DNA of 15,421 bases from RGIG5579 sp045543495 (GCA_045543495.1 JAZQMO010000033.1:1-15421), one strand, 5' to 3'; counted from the first letter of the stretch, positions 6,881 to 13,845 are shown. The notes: generated by a model not told the origin, from the sequence alone. Made by a program: numbers and translations.

Positions 6881-9800
6881 GCGAAAAAGAGAAAAAAGCA
6901 TTTCAGCTGACCCCCGATCAGGAAAATGCCATTACGGCCCGTGGGGTGGACCTTGCGGTCAGCGCCGCCGCAGGCTCGGGAAAGACCGCCGTTCTCACCC
7001 GCCGCATCGTGGGGCTTCTTGCCGAGAAGGACAGCGGCGTGGATGCGGGCCGCATTGCGGTGGTGACCTATACCAAGGCCGCCGCCGCGGAGCTGGAGGA
7101 AAAGCTGTACCGTGTTCTCTCCGAGGAGGCCGAAAAGAAAAGCGACCCCCACCTTTTGCGTCAGCTTGCCCGCTTGCAGCAGGCGCAGATCTCCACCATT
7201 CACTCCCTCGCCTTCTCCATCATTCGGGAAAACCGAATGGAATTGGGCTTGGAAAAGGGCGTTCGCATTGCCGATGATGCTCAATGCGCCACCCTCCGCA
7301 AAAAAGCGGTGGAGCAGGCCTTGGCCGAGTATCTGTCACGGGAGGGGGCTCCCGATCTTGTGGGGCTCTTCGGCTCGGGCAATTCCAAATACGGCCTTGT
7401 AAGGTCTGTGACGGAGCTGATGACCGCTACCGACTCCTTGGAGCGTGGCATTTCGGGTCTTTTGGAGCAAAACGAAGAAAATAAAAGCTGCTATGCCAAA
7501 ATGCAGGAGGGCACCCTCTCCTTCTGGCAGTCCCCTTGGGGGCAGATCCTGTATGAGGAGATCCGAGAAAAGCTTTCCTTCGCACAGGAAATCCTGTCAC
7601 AGTCGCTGGTGGCTCTGTCGGGCACGGTGAAGCTCACCGAGGTCTTTTGCCCCACCCTGCAGGAAATGTACTTCGGGGTGCAAAAGGCCCTTGCCGCCAC
7701 CTTGAAGGGGGATCCCGATGCGGGAAAAGCCTCCCTGTTGCCCCTTTTGAATTTGCCCTTGGATACCGCTCGGGGGCTTCCCGCAGAGGAAAAATATACC
7801 AACAGCTATTGCCGAGAGTGCTTTAAGAAGGCGAAGGATTTGGTGGGGAAGGTATGGGAGATCCTCGTATTTTCTCCCGAGGAGCGCCTTGCGGATCTTG
7901 GGGAGAGCCTGTTTTTGGCCGAGCACATTCTGTCTCTTGTTCAAGGGGCAAGTGAGAATTACACAAAAATGAAGCGAGAGGCGTCCGTGCTGGACTATGC
8001 GGATCTGGAGCATATGGCCCTGTCTCTTCTTGCTGAGTACAAGGATGGCGAGTGGGTCAAAACGCCGCTGGCAGATCGGATCTCGGCGGAATACGATGCC
8101 CTCTTTGTGGACGAATATCAGGATAGCAACTCCGTTCAGGATCGCCTGTTCCGCTGCCTTGCCCAACCGGGTCGGCTGTTTATCGTGGGAGATCCCAAGC
8201 AGAGCATTTACCGCTTCCGTGGCGCCGAGCCCTCTATTTTTTCAGGCTATAAAAACAATTTGAAGCACTACAAAAAGGGGCAGTCGGGAATGCAGAAGAT
8301 CCTGCTTTCCGCCAATTTCCGTTGCGATGCCACGGTGATCGAGCTGGTGAACCGCATCTTTTCCCGTATGATGCACTCGGATAAGGAAGACAGCCTCTAC
8401 AAAGAAGAGGATTTCCTCAAGCACGAAAAGGAGACTCCCGAGGGCTATGTCCCCGAGCCTGCGGAGCTTGTTTTGGTGGGAAAGCCTGCCAAAAAGAAGC
8501 GGGACGATGCGGCAGAGGAAGGGGAGGAGGCAGAAGGCGGCGAGGCGGAATACATTGCAAACCGCATCGGGCATCTTCTTGCCGAAAAGGAGCCTGACGG
8601 CACCCCTCGCTACAAGCCAAAGGACATCGCCGTGCTCTTTTGTTACAGCACCGGCTTGGAGGATGTAAAAAAGGCGCTGGAAAAGCGGGGCATCCCTTGC
8701 ACCGCAGGCCCTACGGATCTTTGGAAGGAGGATGGAGAATACCTCTTTTTGACCTCCCTTTTGAAAACCATGGACAACCCCTGTCGGGATGTGCCCTTTT
8801 TGGGAACCCTGTCCTCCCCCGTGTTCCGATTTGATTCGGATATGCTTTATCGCATCCGAAGGCTGCAGAAAAAAACCTCCTTTTACAGTGCTTTCGTGCG
8901 CTACGCTCGGGAGAAGGAGGATGAGACCGCCCTGCGGTGCCGTGAGGTGCTTTCCACCCTTGCCGAATTGCAGAGCCTTTCCAAGGATCTGTCCCTTTCG
9001 GAATTCGTATTCCATTTATATACCCGCTGGAGCCTTGAGGCCTTGTTTGCCCGCAAGGGGCGGCAGAATCGGGTGATCAAGAACTTCGCTTTGGCCTCCG
9101 CCGCCTCCTTGGAGACGGGCGAATTTGCCACGGCAGGCGCTCTCTCCCGCCGAATGGAAGAGACGAGCATTGAGGAGTTCTATAAGAATCAAAAACCGGG
9201 CGGTGACGGCGTTCAGCTTGTGACCATTCACGGCTCCAAGGGTCTTGAATATCGGGTGGTATTCGTGTCCTTCCTGTCGCAGACCTTCGTTTGTCAGGAT
9301 GAATACAAAACCATGCTCTTCACCCCGAAATTGGGGCCCTGCACCTCGGTGATGCGCCTCGGGGGCAAGGCAAAGATCTCCCCCGCCTGCAAGCGTGCCC
9401 TGCGGCAGCAGCTTCATCGGGATATGATCGAGGAGGAGATGCGAGTCTTTTATGTGGCTCTGACCCGTGCCAAGGAGAAATTGATCCTGACGGCCTCGGT
9501 GAAGGATCGTGCCGCTCTGTCGCTTGCTCTTTTCCGTCATCCCACGGCGGTGGAAAAGCGCATCCGAGATTCCCTGACCCTTCTTGCCACCTCCCCTCGG
9601 GGTCTGATCCTTCCCTGTCTCGGGGACGATCCCGCCCTTGGTCGTGTGCTGGATGGGGAGGACAAAGCCACGGAAAACGGCTTCACCGTGCGCTTTGTCA
9701 CCGATCTGCCCCCCGAGCCTGTCTTGTATTCCGCTCCCGACAACAGAGAAGCGGTGAGCGGGGATCCCGAGGCCGTTTTGCAGGAGCTATCCTTTGTATA

Positions 9801-10461
9801 TGACCATAAGGATGAGGTGGTTTTGCCCAATAAGCTTTCCGTTTCTCAGCTTCTCTCCCGCTCGGAGGAAGAGGAGTGGGGCGAGCTTTACCCCACGCAT
9901 CTTGTGGATTTTGACCGCGGTGTCCTTCGCACGGGTGCGGAGAAGATCGGAACGGCCACCCATCAGGTGATGCAGTTTTGCGATTTTGCCGCTATGGCAA
10001 AGGATCCCGAGGGAGAAATGGAGCGCCTTGTGACAAGAGGCTTCCTCTCCGCCGAGGATCTTCAATTGGTAAACACCGATCAGGTCACGGCCTTCTTCCG
10101 CTCGGAGCTTTACAAAAAGCTTCTTGCAAGCCCCTCGGTGGAGCGGGAAAAGCGCTTTAATGTGTTGCTTCCCGGCTCGGCGCTCGGTGTGGGAGAGGGC
10201 GAGGTTTTGGTGCAGGGCGTGGTGGATGCTTGGTTTGAAAATCCCGACGGCACCCTGACCATTCTGGACTTCAAGACCGATCGGGTGAAGAGCGAAAACG
10301 GCGAGGCCGTTCTGCGGGAGCGCCACGGCCATCAGCTCAGGCTCTACGCCTTGGCGGTGGAGACCATGACAGGAAAAAAGGTGTCCTCCCTCGTGCTCTA
10401 TTCCTTCGCTCTCCAAAGGGAAGTCCCCGTGGAGCGGGGATCGGGAGCCAAAGACTCCTGA
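6877..10461 (+). CDS. addA: AddA subunit of the AddAB helicase-nuclease (UvrD/Rep-type motor)
   Basis: This 1194-residue protein is of usual length. It is the superfamily 1 helicase motor of AddAB plus a second nuclease for the 3' strand. All helicase motifs are visible: Walker A AAAGSGKT (K36), motif II VDEYQD (D412-E413), motif III VGDPKQSIYRFRGA (from 437), ANFR, motif V TIHGSKGLEY (783-791), and motif VI VALTRAKEKL (860-869). The C-terminal RecB-type nuclease has H in TATHQVMQF, D1117 in GVVDAW, D1131 and K1133 in ILDFKTD, then RLYALAVE. The ATG overlaps the addB TGA (ATGA), indicating translational coupling and equal production of the two subunits. The ribosome binding site GGAGGGGGAGG lies within the end of addB. 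A terminator follows. Confidence 0.97.
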   Translation: MSEKEKKAFQLTPDQENAITARGVDLAVSAAAGSGKTAVLTRRIVGLLAEKDSGVDAGRIAVVTYTKAAAAELEEKLYRVLSEEAEKKSDPHLLRQLARLQQAQISTIHSLAFSIIRENRMELGLEKGVRIADDAQCATLRKKAVEQALAEYLSREGAPDLVGLFGSGNSKYGLVRSVTELMTATDSLERGISGLLEQNEENKSCYAKMQEGTLSFWQSPWGQILYEEIREKLSFAQEILSQSLVALSGTVKLTEVFCPTLQEMYFGVQKALAATLKGDPDAGKASLLPLLNLPLDTARGLPAEEKYTNSYCRECFKKAKDLVGKVWEILVFSPEERLADLGESLFLAEHILSLVQGASENYTKMKREASVLDYADLEHMALSLLAEYKDGEWVKTPLADRISAEYDALFVDEYQDSNSVQDRLFRCLAQPGRLFIVGDPKQSIYRFRGAEPSIFSGYKNNLKHYKKGQSGMQKILLSANFRCDATVIELVNRIFSRMMHSDKEDSLYKEEDFLKHEKETPEGYVPEPAELVLVGKPAKKKRDDAAEEGEEAEGGEAEYIANRIGHLLAEKEPDGTPRYKPKDIAVLFCYSTGLEDVKKALEKRGIPCTAGPTDLWKEDGEYLFLTSLLKTMDNPCRDVPFLGTLSSPVFRFDSDMLYRIRRLQKKTSFYSAFVRYAREKEDETALRCREVLSTLAELQSLSKDLSLSEFVFHLYTRWSLEALFARKGRQNRVIKNFALASAASLETGEFATAGALSRRMEETSIEEFYKNQKPGGDGVQLVTIHGSKGLEYRVVFVSFLSQTFVCQDEYKTMLFTPKLGPCTSVMRLGGKAKISPACKRALRQQLHRDMIEEEMRVFYVALTRAKEKLILTASVKDRAALSLALFRHPTAVEKRIRDSLTLLATSPRGLILPCLGDDPALGRVLDGEDKATENGFTVRFVTDLPPEPVLYSAPDNREAVSGDPEAVLQELSFVYDHKDEVVLPNKLSVSQLLSRSEEEEWGELYPTHLVDFDRGVLRTGAEKIGTATHQVMQFCDFAAMAKDPEGEMERLVTRGFLSAEDLQLVNTDQVTAFFRSELYKKLLASPSVEREKRFNVLLPGSALGVGEGEVLVQGVVDAWFENPDGTLTILDFKTDRVKSENGEAVLRERHGHQLRLYALAVETMTGKKVSSLVLYSFALQREVPVERGSGAKDS

Positions 10462-10486
10462 TGCAATGACCCCTTGTAGGATGATA

Positions 10487-10520
10487 GTAGGCTTTCCTTC
10501 GGGAAAGCCTATTTGTTTTT
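10487..10520 (+). terminator. Terminator (hairpin A type) of addBA
   Basis: GTAGGCTTTCC (10487-10497) pairs with GGAAAGCCTAT (10502-10512, one G-T wobble) around a TTCG loop, followed by TTTGTTTTT. It starts 26 bases after the addA stop and is the first part of the composite repeat 10487-10636. Confidence 0.9.
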
Positions 10521-10636
10521 GCCCCACCTTTCTTTGAAAAGAAAGGTGGCAAAGAAACTTTCTGACTGAAAAGATAAAAGCAAAAAACAGGCAAAGAAAC
10601 TTTTTGAGAATAGAGAAACAAGAAAAGGCAACAGAA
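10487..10636 (+). repeat. Composite hairpin repeat, copy 1
   Basis: The order is: hairpin A; TTTGTTTTTGCCCC; a second hairpin (10524-10549, 12-bp arms CCACCTTTCTTT / AAAGAAAGGTGG with a GA loop); GGCAAAGAAACTTTCTGA; a 24-base spacer; GGCAAAGAAACTTTTTGA; and a tail ending in AAGGCAACAG. An inverted copy lies at 11932-12038. It lacks about 42 bases, exactly one of the 18-base direct repeats (10548-10565, 10590-10607) plus the spacer. The second hairpin differs between copies at two base pairs, and both arms change together. Confidence 0.85.
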
Positions 10637-10652
10637 AATCTGTTGCCTTTTT
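10621..10652 (-). terminator. Terminator of the XRE regulator gene
   Basis: GGCAACAGA (10627-10635) pairs with TCTGTTGCC (10639-10647) around AAA, flanked by A and T runs on both sides. It lies 20 bases beyond the regulator stop and can act on both strands. Confidence 0.8.
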
Positions 10653-10672
10653 GATATAGAAAGAAAAGGGGA

Positions 10673-10912
10673 TTATTGACCAAACAATTCGTTGGGGGAT
10701 ACTTTCAATATTTTAGAAATGGCATCGATCTCAAGATCGGTAACGGCTCGTTTTCCGTTTTCGATTCGGGAGAGGGAGCCACGGCAGGTGTAAACGGCCA
10801 AAAGCTCCATCTTTTCAGACAACTCTTTTTGACTCATACCTGCTTTTTCTCTTGCCTCTTTGATCTTTGGCCCGATCAAATTGACCCGATTGTCGTCAAG
10901 AATTCGTTTCAT
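10673..10912 (-). CDS. XRE-family (Cro/C1-type HTH) transcriptional regulator
   Basis: This 79-residue protein is a single Cro/C1 helix-turn-helix domain (residues about 13-77) with no sensor or dimerisation extension. IKEAREKAGMSQKELSEKM and SLSRIENGKRAVTDLEIDA are classic helices 1-3 of the family, and SPNELFG is the usual end. It is divergent from the SLOG protein at 11011, across 98 bases containing two palindromes. It most likely represses that gene and itself. A ribosome binding site AAGGA precedes the ATG at 10912. Base composition is visibly AT-richer than in addAB or the glycosidase gene, as in its partner, which suggests joint acquisition (inference). Confidence 0.9.
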   Translation of the reverse strand: MKRILDDNRVNLIGPKIKEAREKAGMSQKELSEKMELLAVYTCRGSLSRIENGKRAVTDLEIDAISKILKVSPNELFGQ

Positions 10913-10933
10913 AATTCCTTCATTTTTTCCTTT

Positions 10934-10965
10934 TGTCTTGATTTAGGACAAAATTAGTTTATACT
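10934..10965 (+). promoter_or_regulatory. Promoter of the SLOG gene with overlapping operator candidate 1
   Basis: TTGATT (10938-10943) and TATACT (10960-10965) are spaced by 16 bases. The -35 lies within an imperfect palindrome, TGTCTTGATTTAGGACA (10934-10950). The leftward regulator promoter must overlap the same stretch (TATAAA/TATAGT-like on the minus strand), so one bound protein could affect both genes. Confidence 0.6.
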
Positions 10966-10981
10966 ATAAGTATCCCAAATA

Positions 10982-10999
10982 TGTCCTACTGGTAGGACA
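10982..10999. promoter_or_regulatory. Operator candidate 2 (perfect palindrome)
   Basis: TGTCCTAC-TG-GTAGGACA is a perfect 8-base inverted repeat directly before the AAGGAGG ribosome binding site (11000-11006) of the SLOG gene. It shares TGTC/GGACA half-sites with the palindrome at 10934-10950. It is likely the binding site of the divergent XRE protein (inference). Confidence 0.7.
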
Positions 11000-11010
11000 A
11001 GGAGGAAAAA

Positions 11011-11439
11011 ATGAAAGCAATTGTATTGATTGGTCACGATGATATTACCGGTCTTGATGAGGCCCGTTTCAAGGCAGAGCTTGAAAAAGCGATCCTTTCG
11101 GGGGCGGAAATTTTTTACAGCGGGGGGCAGGGAGGCTTTGATCGCTTGGGAGCAAGGCTGATTTATGAATGGAAAAAAACATACCCTCATATACAAAACA
11201 TTTTGGTTATTCCGTATTTAACCTTTCGCATCTTTGAGCCCTCTCTCTTTGATGAGATCATCTACCCCGCAGAATTGGAGCGGTACCATTTCAAAGCCGC
11301 CATCGGGAAACGAAATCAATATATGGTTTCTCGGGCGCAGGGTGCGATCTGTTATCATCGCTATTCTTGGGGAAGAAGCACAAAAGCCTATGAATTTGCA
11401 AAAGCCACGGGGCTTTGGATCTGTAATCTTGCCGAGTGA
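11011..11439 (+). CDS. Small SLOG-superfamily (YpsA/DprA-like Rossmann) protein
   Basis: This 142-residue protein is one compact domain. The pattern follows the SLOG fold: strand 1 IVLIGHDD (4-11); FYSGGQGGFDRLGARLIYEW (35-54), matching the glycine-rich nucleotide-binding turn with a following helix; YPHIQNILVIPY (58-69); YYPE-like IIYPAELER; KRNQYMVSRA (100-109), equal to the RNxxMV signature; and GRSTKAYEFAK (121-131) in place of the GGT motif, ending LWICNL. SLOG proteins are proposed to bind or process nucleotide-type ligands, and several occur in bacterial conflict systems; this one has no effector domain. It is paired divergently with an XRE regulator. It has a strong ribosome binding site AAGGAGG. 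The ligand and the biological role are unknown. Confidence 0.75.
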   Translation: MKAIVLIGHDDITGLDEARFKAELEKAILSGAEIFYSGGQGGFDRLGARLIYEWKKTYPHIQNILVIPYLTFRIFEPSLFDEIIYPAELERYHFKAAIGKRNQYMVSRAQGAICYHRYSWGRSTKAYEFAKATGLWICNLAE

Positions 11440-11491
11440 AAAGCAAATTTTTCTTGATATCACAGACCGAAGGCGGCAAAGGCCAAAACAA

Positions 11492-11597
11492 CGGACCGTC
11501 GAGACGCCGGTCCCTACAAATAGAAGACGATTCTGTGCACAGAAGCGAAGGCTGATAAAGCCACAACCTGCGGGCCGTCGAGGACGTCGGCCCCTAC
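11492..11597 (-). repeat. GTAGGGG two-unit element, copy 2 (inverted, no left arm)
   Basis: Two inverted hairpin units end at 11517 and 11597, again exactly 80 bases apart. Read on the minus strand the stretch between them closely follows copy 1 (CAGGTTGTGGCTTTATCAGCC shared, allowing interruptions later). The AT-rich left arm of copies 1 and 3 is missing, so the small TTG-started frame has no start here. Confidence 0.85.
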
Positions 11598-11664
11598 CGA
11601 TTGGCGGGGAATTTTGAATTTTGTAAATAGGAATTTGCCTTGTATTATTTTTTGCTCTGTAAAA

Positions 11665-11688
11665 CGGGAGGACACAGTCCTCCCCTAC
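11665..11688 (-). repeat. Single GTAGGGG-type hairpin unit
   Basis: On the minus strand this reads GTAGGGGAGGACTGTGTCCTCCCG, a 7-8 bp GGGAGGAC/GTCCTCCC stem. It is of the same style as the other units (GTAGGG... ending CCCG) but with a different stem. It directly abuts the left arm of copy 3. Confidence 0.7.
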
Positions 11689-11898
11689 GAATTTGTGATA
11701 TTACTTTATCGAGCATACAGAAATTATCGATGCAAAAACGATGGTTTTATCAATATTGGTTAGAGACAAAGAGGTGAATTTTTTTGAAATATGTAGGGGC
11801 CGACGTCCTCGACGGCCCGCAAGCCGTGGCCTTTTGGGCCTTCGGTTCGGGGTACGAATTTGTCTTACATTTGTAGGGACCGGCGTCCCGACGGTCCG
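11689..11898 (+). repeat. GTAGGGG two-unit element, copy 3 (direct copy of 1-202)
   Basis: Bases 11689-11821 match 1-133 with about three mismatches. Units start at 11793 and 11873, 80 bases apart. The second unit (GTAGGGACCGGCGTCCCGACGGTCCG) is full length, unlike that of copy 1. The 50 bases between the units are strongly diverged from copies 1 and 2, although the spacing is unchanged. Confidence 0.85.
11784..11876 (+). other. Possible 30-codon small ORF inside repeat copy 3 (TTG start)
   Basis: GAGGTG at 11771-11776, then TTG at 11784 and TAG at 11874-11876, give 30 codons beginning MKYVGADVLDGPQ, equal in length and start to the frame at 96-188. The second half reads AVAFWAFGSGYEFVLHL here, against VVALSAFASAHEAASYL in copy 1. 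It may be an accident of repeat structure; it is listed for comparison only. Confidence 0.2.
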
Positions 11899-11931
11899 TT
11901 GCACAAAAGAGAAAAGTAGCGGGAAAACAAA

Positions 11932-12038
11932 TTCTGTTGCCTTTTCTTGTTTCTCTATTCTCAGAAAGTTTCTTTGCCTACTTTCTTTTCAAAGAAAGTA
12001 GGGGCAAAAACAAACAGGCTTTCCCGAGGGAAAGCCTG
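11932..12038 (-). repeat. Composite hairpin repeat, copy 2 (inverted)
   Basis: On the minus strand: hairpin A (12038-12015), TTTGTTTTTGCCCC, the second hairpin (12002-11977, arms CCTACTTTCTTT / AAAGAAAGTAGG), GGCAAAGAAACTTTCTGA, then the tail to AAGGCAACAGAA. It is the inverted counterpart of 10487-10636 without the duplicated 18-base motif and spacer. Confidence 0.85.
12001..12038 (-). terminator. Terminator (hairpin A type) of the GH2 gene
   Basis: CAGGCTTTCCC (12015-12025) and GGGAAAGCCTG (12028-12038) form an 11-bp stem. On the minus strand it is followed by TTTGTTTTTGCCCC. It lies 16 bases beyond the glycosidase stop codon. Confidence 0.88.
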
Positions 12039-12054
12039 CTTCATTTATTCATTT

Positions 12055-13764
12055 TTATTCCCGAGTTTGTTTTTTGTGCTCGGCAAAGAGGGCCTCGGCC
12101 GCTTGTTTCATGGCGGCGGGATCCACCTTCAATACGGCTCGGTCATAGGTGAGAAGACCGTTGGTCTCCTCCTCCACATCGGAAAGCTGGGTGAGAACGG
12201 CGGCGGAAAGTCCCTTGTGGATCTCGCCTCCCACGCCGTGTTCCAAAAGCTCCGCCAAAGCCTCCTCCAAGGCCTTGGGGCTATCAAATTTTCCGTAGCC
12301 CCAATTCTTGTCGGCTCGGAAGATATGACCCTCCACCTGATGGGAGAAGCCCCCGTATTCCGAAAGCACCAAGGGCTTGTCCCCCTCGGGAGTCAATTTC
12401 GGAGCCTTGAAATAAATGTGCTCGCTTTGCACATCACTCTTCGTCTCCCGAAACCAACCGGAGAAGGTATCAAAAATGCGGCTCGGATCCTCGCTTTTCA
12501 GGGCTTCGTAGGCCTCGTCGGCATCAAATTGCCCCCACCCCTCGTTGAAAATGGTGTAATAGAGCACCGAAGGGTGGTTATAAAGCTGACGGAGGATCCC
12601 GCGGCAACAGCGGAAAAATTCCTCCCTCCGCTTTTTCGTGGCCCTGTGGGAAATACCCTTTTTCAAAAAGAGGGTGGGCAGCGCCGTGTCCAGCAGGAAG
12701 GAGTAAGGGCCCGAATTGATCATATCCTGAAAGACGGCAATGCCGTATTTGTCGCAATAGTAATAAAAAACCTCAGGCTCCAATTTTATGTGCTTGCGGA
12801 GCATATTGAAGCCGCAGGCCTTGGCGGTGAACAGATCCCCCTGCCAGCCCCGCTCCGTGGCGGGCAAAAAGAGCCCGTCGGGATAGTACCCCTGATCCAA
12901 AAGGCCGTGGAAGAAATAGGGCTTTTGGTTCAAGGTAAGAAAGGCCTTCCCCTTGACCCTTTGGATCCCGATCTCCCTCAGACCGAAATAAGACTCCACC
13001 CGATCCTTGCCCCAAGTGAGGGTAAAGGTGTAAAGATAAGGCTCCTCGGGACTCCACAAACGGGGATCTTCCGGCTCAAAGCGAACCGAATCCCCATAGA
13101 AAAATTGAGTGACGGGGCCTTTTTCGGTCTTCACCGTGAGAACCTTTTTGCCTTCGCCCGAAAAAGAAAGGGTCATTCCTCGGGTATCGGTTTGAATTTT
13201 CAGGGAGTCAATATAGGCTTCGGGCACCTTTTCCAGCCACACCGTCTGCCAAATGCCGCTGACGGGGGTGTACCACATCCCGTGGGGGCGCTTGGTCTGC
13301 TTGCCGTAGGGGAGATCTCGGTCCAATTCGTCCACCGCCTCCACCCGCAGGCGATTTTCACCCTCCGTCAGAGCCTCGGTGATATCCAGCGTAAAGGGAA
13401 GGTACCCGCCCCTGTTTTCCCCTACCTTTTTTTCATTGAGATACACGGTACAGATCTGATCCACCGCACCGAAATGCAGGAGCACACGCCCCTCTTCGGG
13501 CAGGGACAGAGAAAAGACCCGTTCATAGAAAAGCCTGTCCCCTCGCTTCAGGCGCAGACCCACCCCCGAAAGAGGGCTTTCCACAGGGAAGGGCACCAAA
13601 ATACTGCCGCGGAAGCGCTCCTTTTTCCCGTTGGTGACGGAAAAATCCCATTCTCCGTTGAGGTTCATCCAGTCCCCCCGCCGCATTTGAGGGCGAGGAT
13701 ACTCCGAAAAGGGAATCTTCCCCATTTCCCAAGCAAAGGGGGTCTCCAAATGGTTTTGTTTCAT
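12055..13764 (-). CDS. Glycoside hydrolase family 2 enzyme (beta-galactosidase/beta-glucuronidase type)
   Basis: This 569-residue retaining glycosidase is without signal peptide, so it probably acts on imported sugars or glycosides in the cytosol. Domain order is typical of GH2. A sugar-binding jelly roll (about 20-170) starts with EYPRPQ...W32MNLNGEWDF and includes GGYLPFTLDIT. An immunoglobulin-like sandwich follows (about 180-270, ending in YFGLREIGIQ). The TIM barrel then has FNMLRKHIK, NHPSVLYYTIFNE (acid/base E408) and LVLSEYGG (nucleophile E469). Substrate specificity cannot be decided. In-frame starts at 13791, 13794 and 13818 (TTG) exist but overlap the promoter hexamers. The ATG at 13764, with GAGG five bases upstream, is therefore preferred. 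It is divergent from the MATE gene. Confidence 0.9.
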   Translation of the reverse strand: MKQNHLETPFAWEMGKIPFSEYPRPQMRRGDWMNLNGEWDFSVTNGKKERFRGSILVPFPVESPLSGVGLRLKRGDRLFYERVFSLSLPEEGRVLLHFGAVDQICTVYLNEKKVGENRGGYLPFTLDITEALTEGENRLRVEAVDELDRDLPYGKQTKRPHGMWYTPVSGIWQTVWLEKVPEAYIDSLKIQTDTRGMTLSFSGEGKKVLTVKTEKGPVTQFFYGDSVRFEPEDPRLWSPEEPYLYTFTLTWGKDRVESYFGLREIGIQRVKGKAFLTLNQKPYFFHGLLDQGYYPDGLFLPATERGWQGDLFTAKACGFNMLRKHIKLEPEVFYYYCDKYGIAVFQDMINSGPYSFLLDTALPTLFLKKGISHRATKKRREEFFRCCRGILRQLYNHPSVLYYTIFNEGWGQFDADEAYEALKSEDPSRIFDTFSGWFRETKSDVQSEHIYFKAPKLTPEGDKPLVLSEYGGFSHQVEGHIFRADKNWGYGKFDSPKALEEALAELLEHGVGGEIHKGLSAAVLTQLSDVEEETNGLLTYDRAVLKVDPAAMKQAAEALFAEHKKQTRE

Positions 13765-13789
13765 AAAAGCCTCGCAAGTGTTTTTTGTC

Positions 13790-13818
13790 ATCATAGCATT
13801 TTTTCTATCTTTTTTCAA
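13790..13818 (-). promoter_or_regulatory. Promoter of the GH2 gene
   Basis: On the minus strand, TTGAAA (13818-13813) and an extended -10 TGC-TATGAT (hexamer 13795-13790) are separated by 17 bases. It covers the upstream alternative start codons and thereby argues for translation from 13764. Confidence 0.75.
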
Positions 13819-13845
13819 GGCAAAACGGTGTTTACAGAATATTTA

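Larger units (their letters stand above)
11440..12054. other. Gene-free repeat mosaic between the SLOG gene and the glycosidase gene
   Basis: About 600 bases hold no credible protein gene. In order there are: an inverted copy of the GTAGGGG two-unit element (11492-11597), a single inverted unit (11665-11688), a full direct copy of the element seen at window start (11689-11898), and an inverted composite hairpin repeat (11932-12038) that ends in the glycosidase terminator. Only about 60-70 bases (11598-11664) are unassigned. Confidence 0.85.

Noticed and set aside
9787..10683. 298-codon minus-strand frame at the addA 3' end
   Set aside because: It crosses the addA terminator and hairpin repeats, and its conceptual product is antisense to the conserved AddA nuclease domain.
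11234..11617. 127-codon plus-strand frame overlapping the SLOG gene end
   Set aside because: It is out of frame with the SLOG protein, has no ribosome binding site and ends in the inverted repeat.
11492..11898. Clustered GTAGGGG units as a possible CRISPR array
   Set aside because: Units are few, of both orientations, of variable sequence and 80 bases apart. There are no identical repeats with unique spacers and no cas genes.
13764..13818. Longer GH2 start codons (TTG 13818, ATG 13794, ATG 13791)
   Set aside because: They coincide with the -35 and -10 hexamers and have no ribosome binding site; the extra residues do not belong to the GH2 fold.
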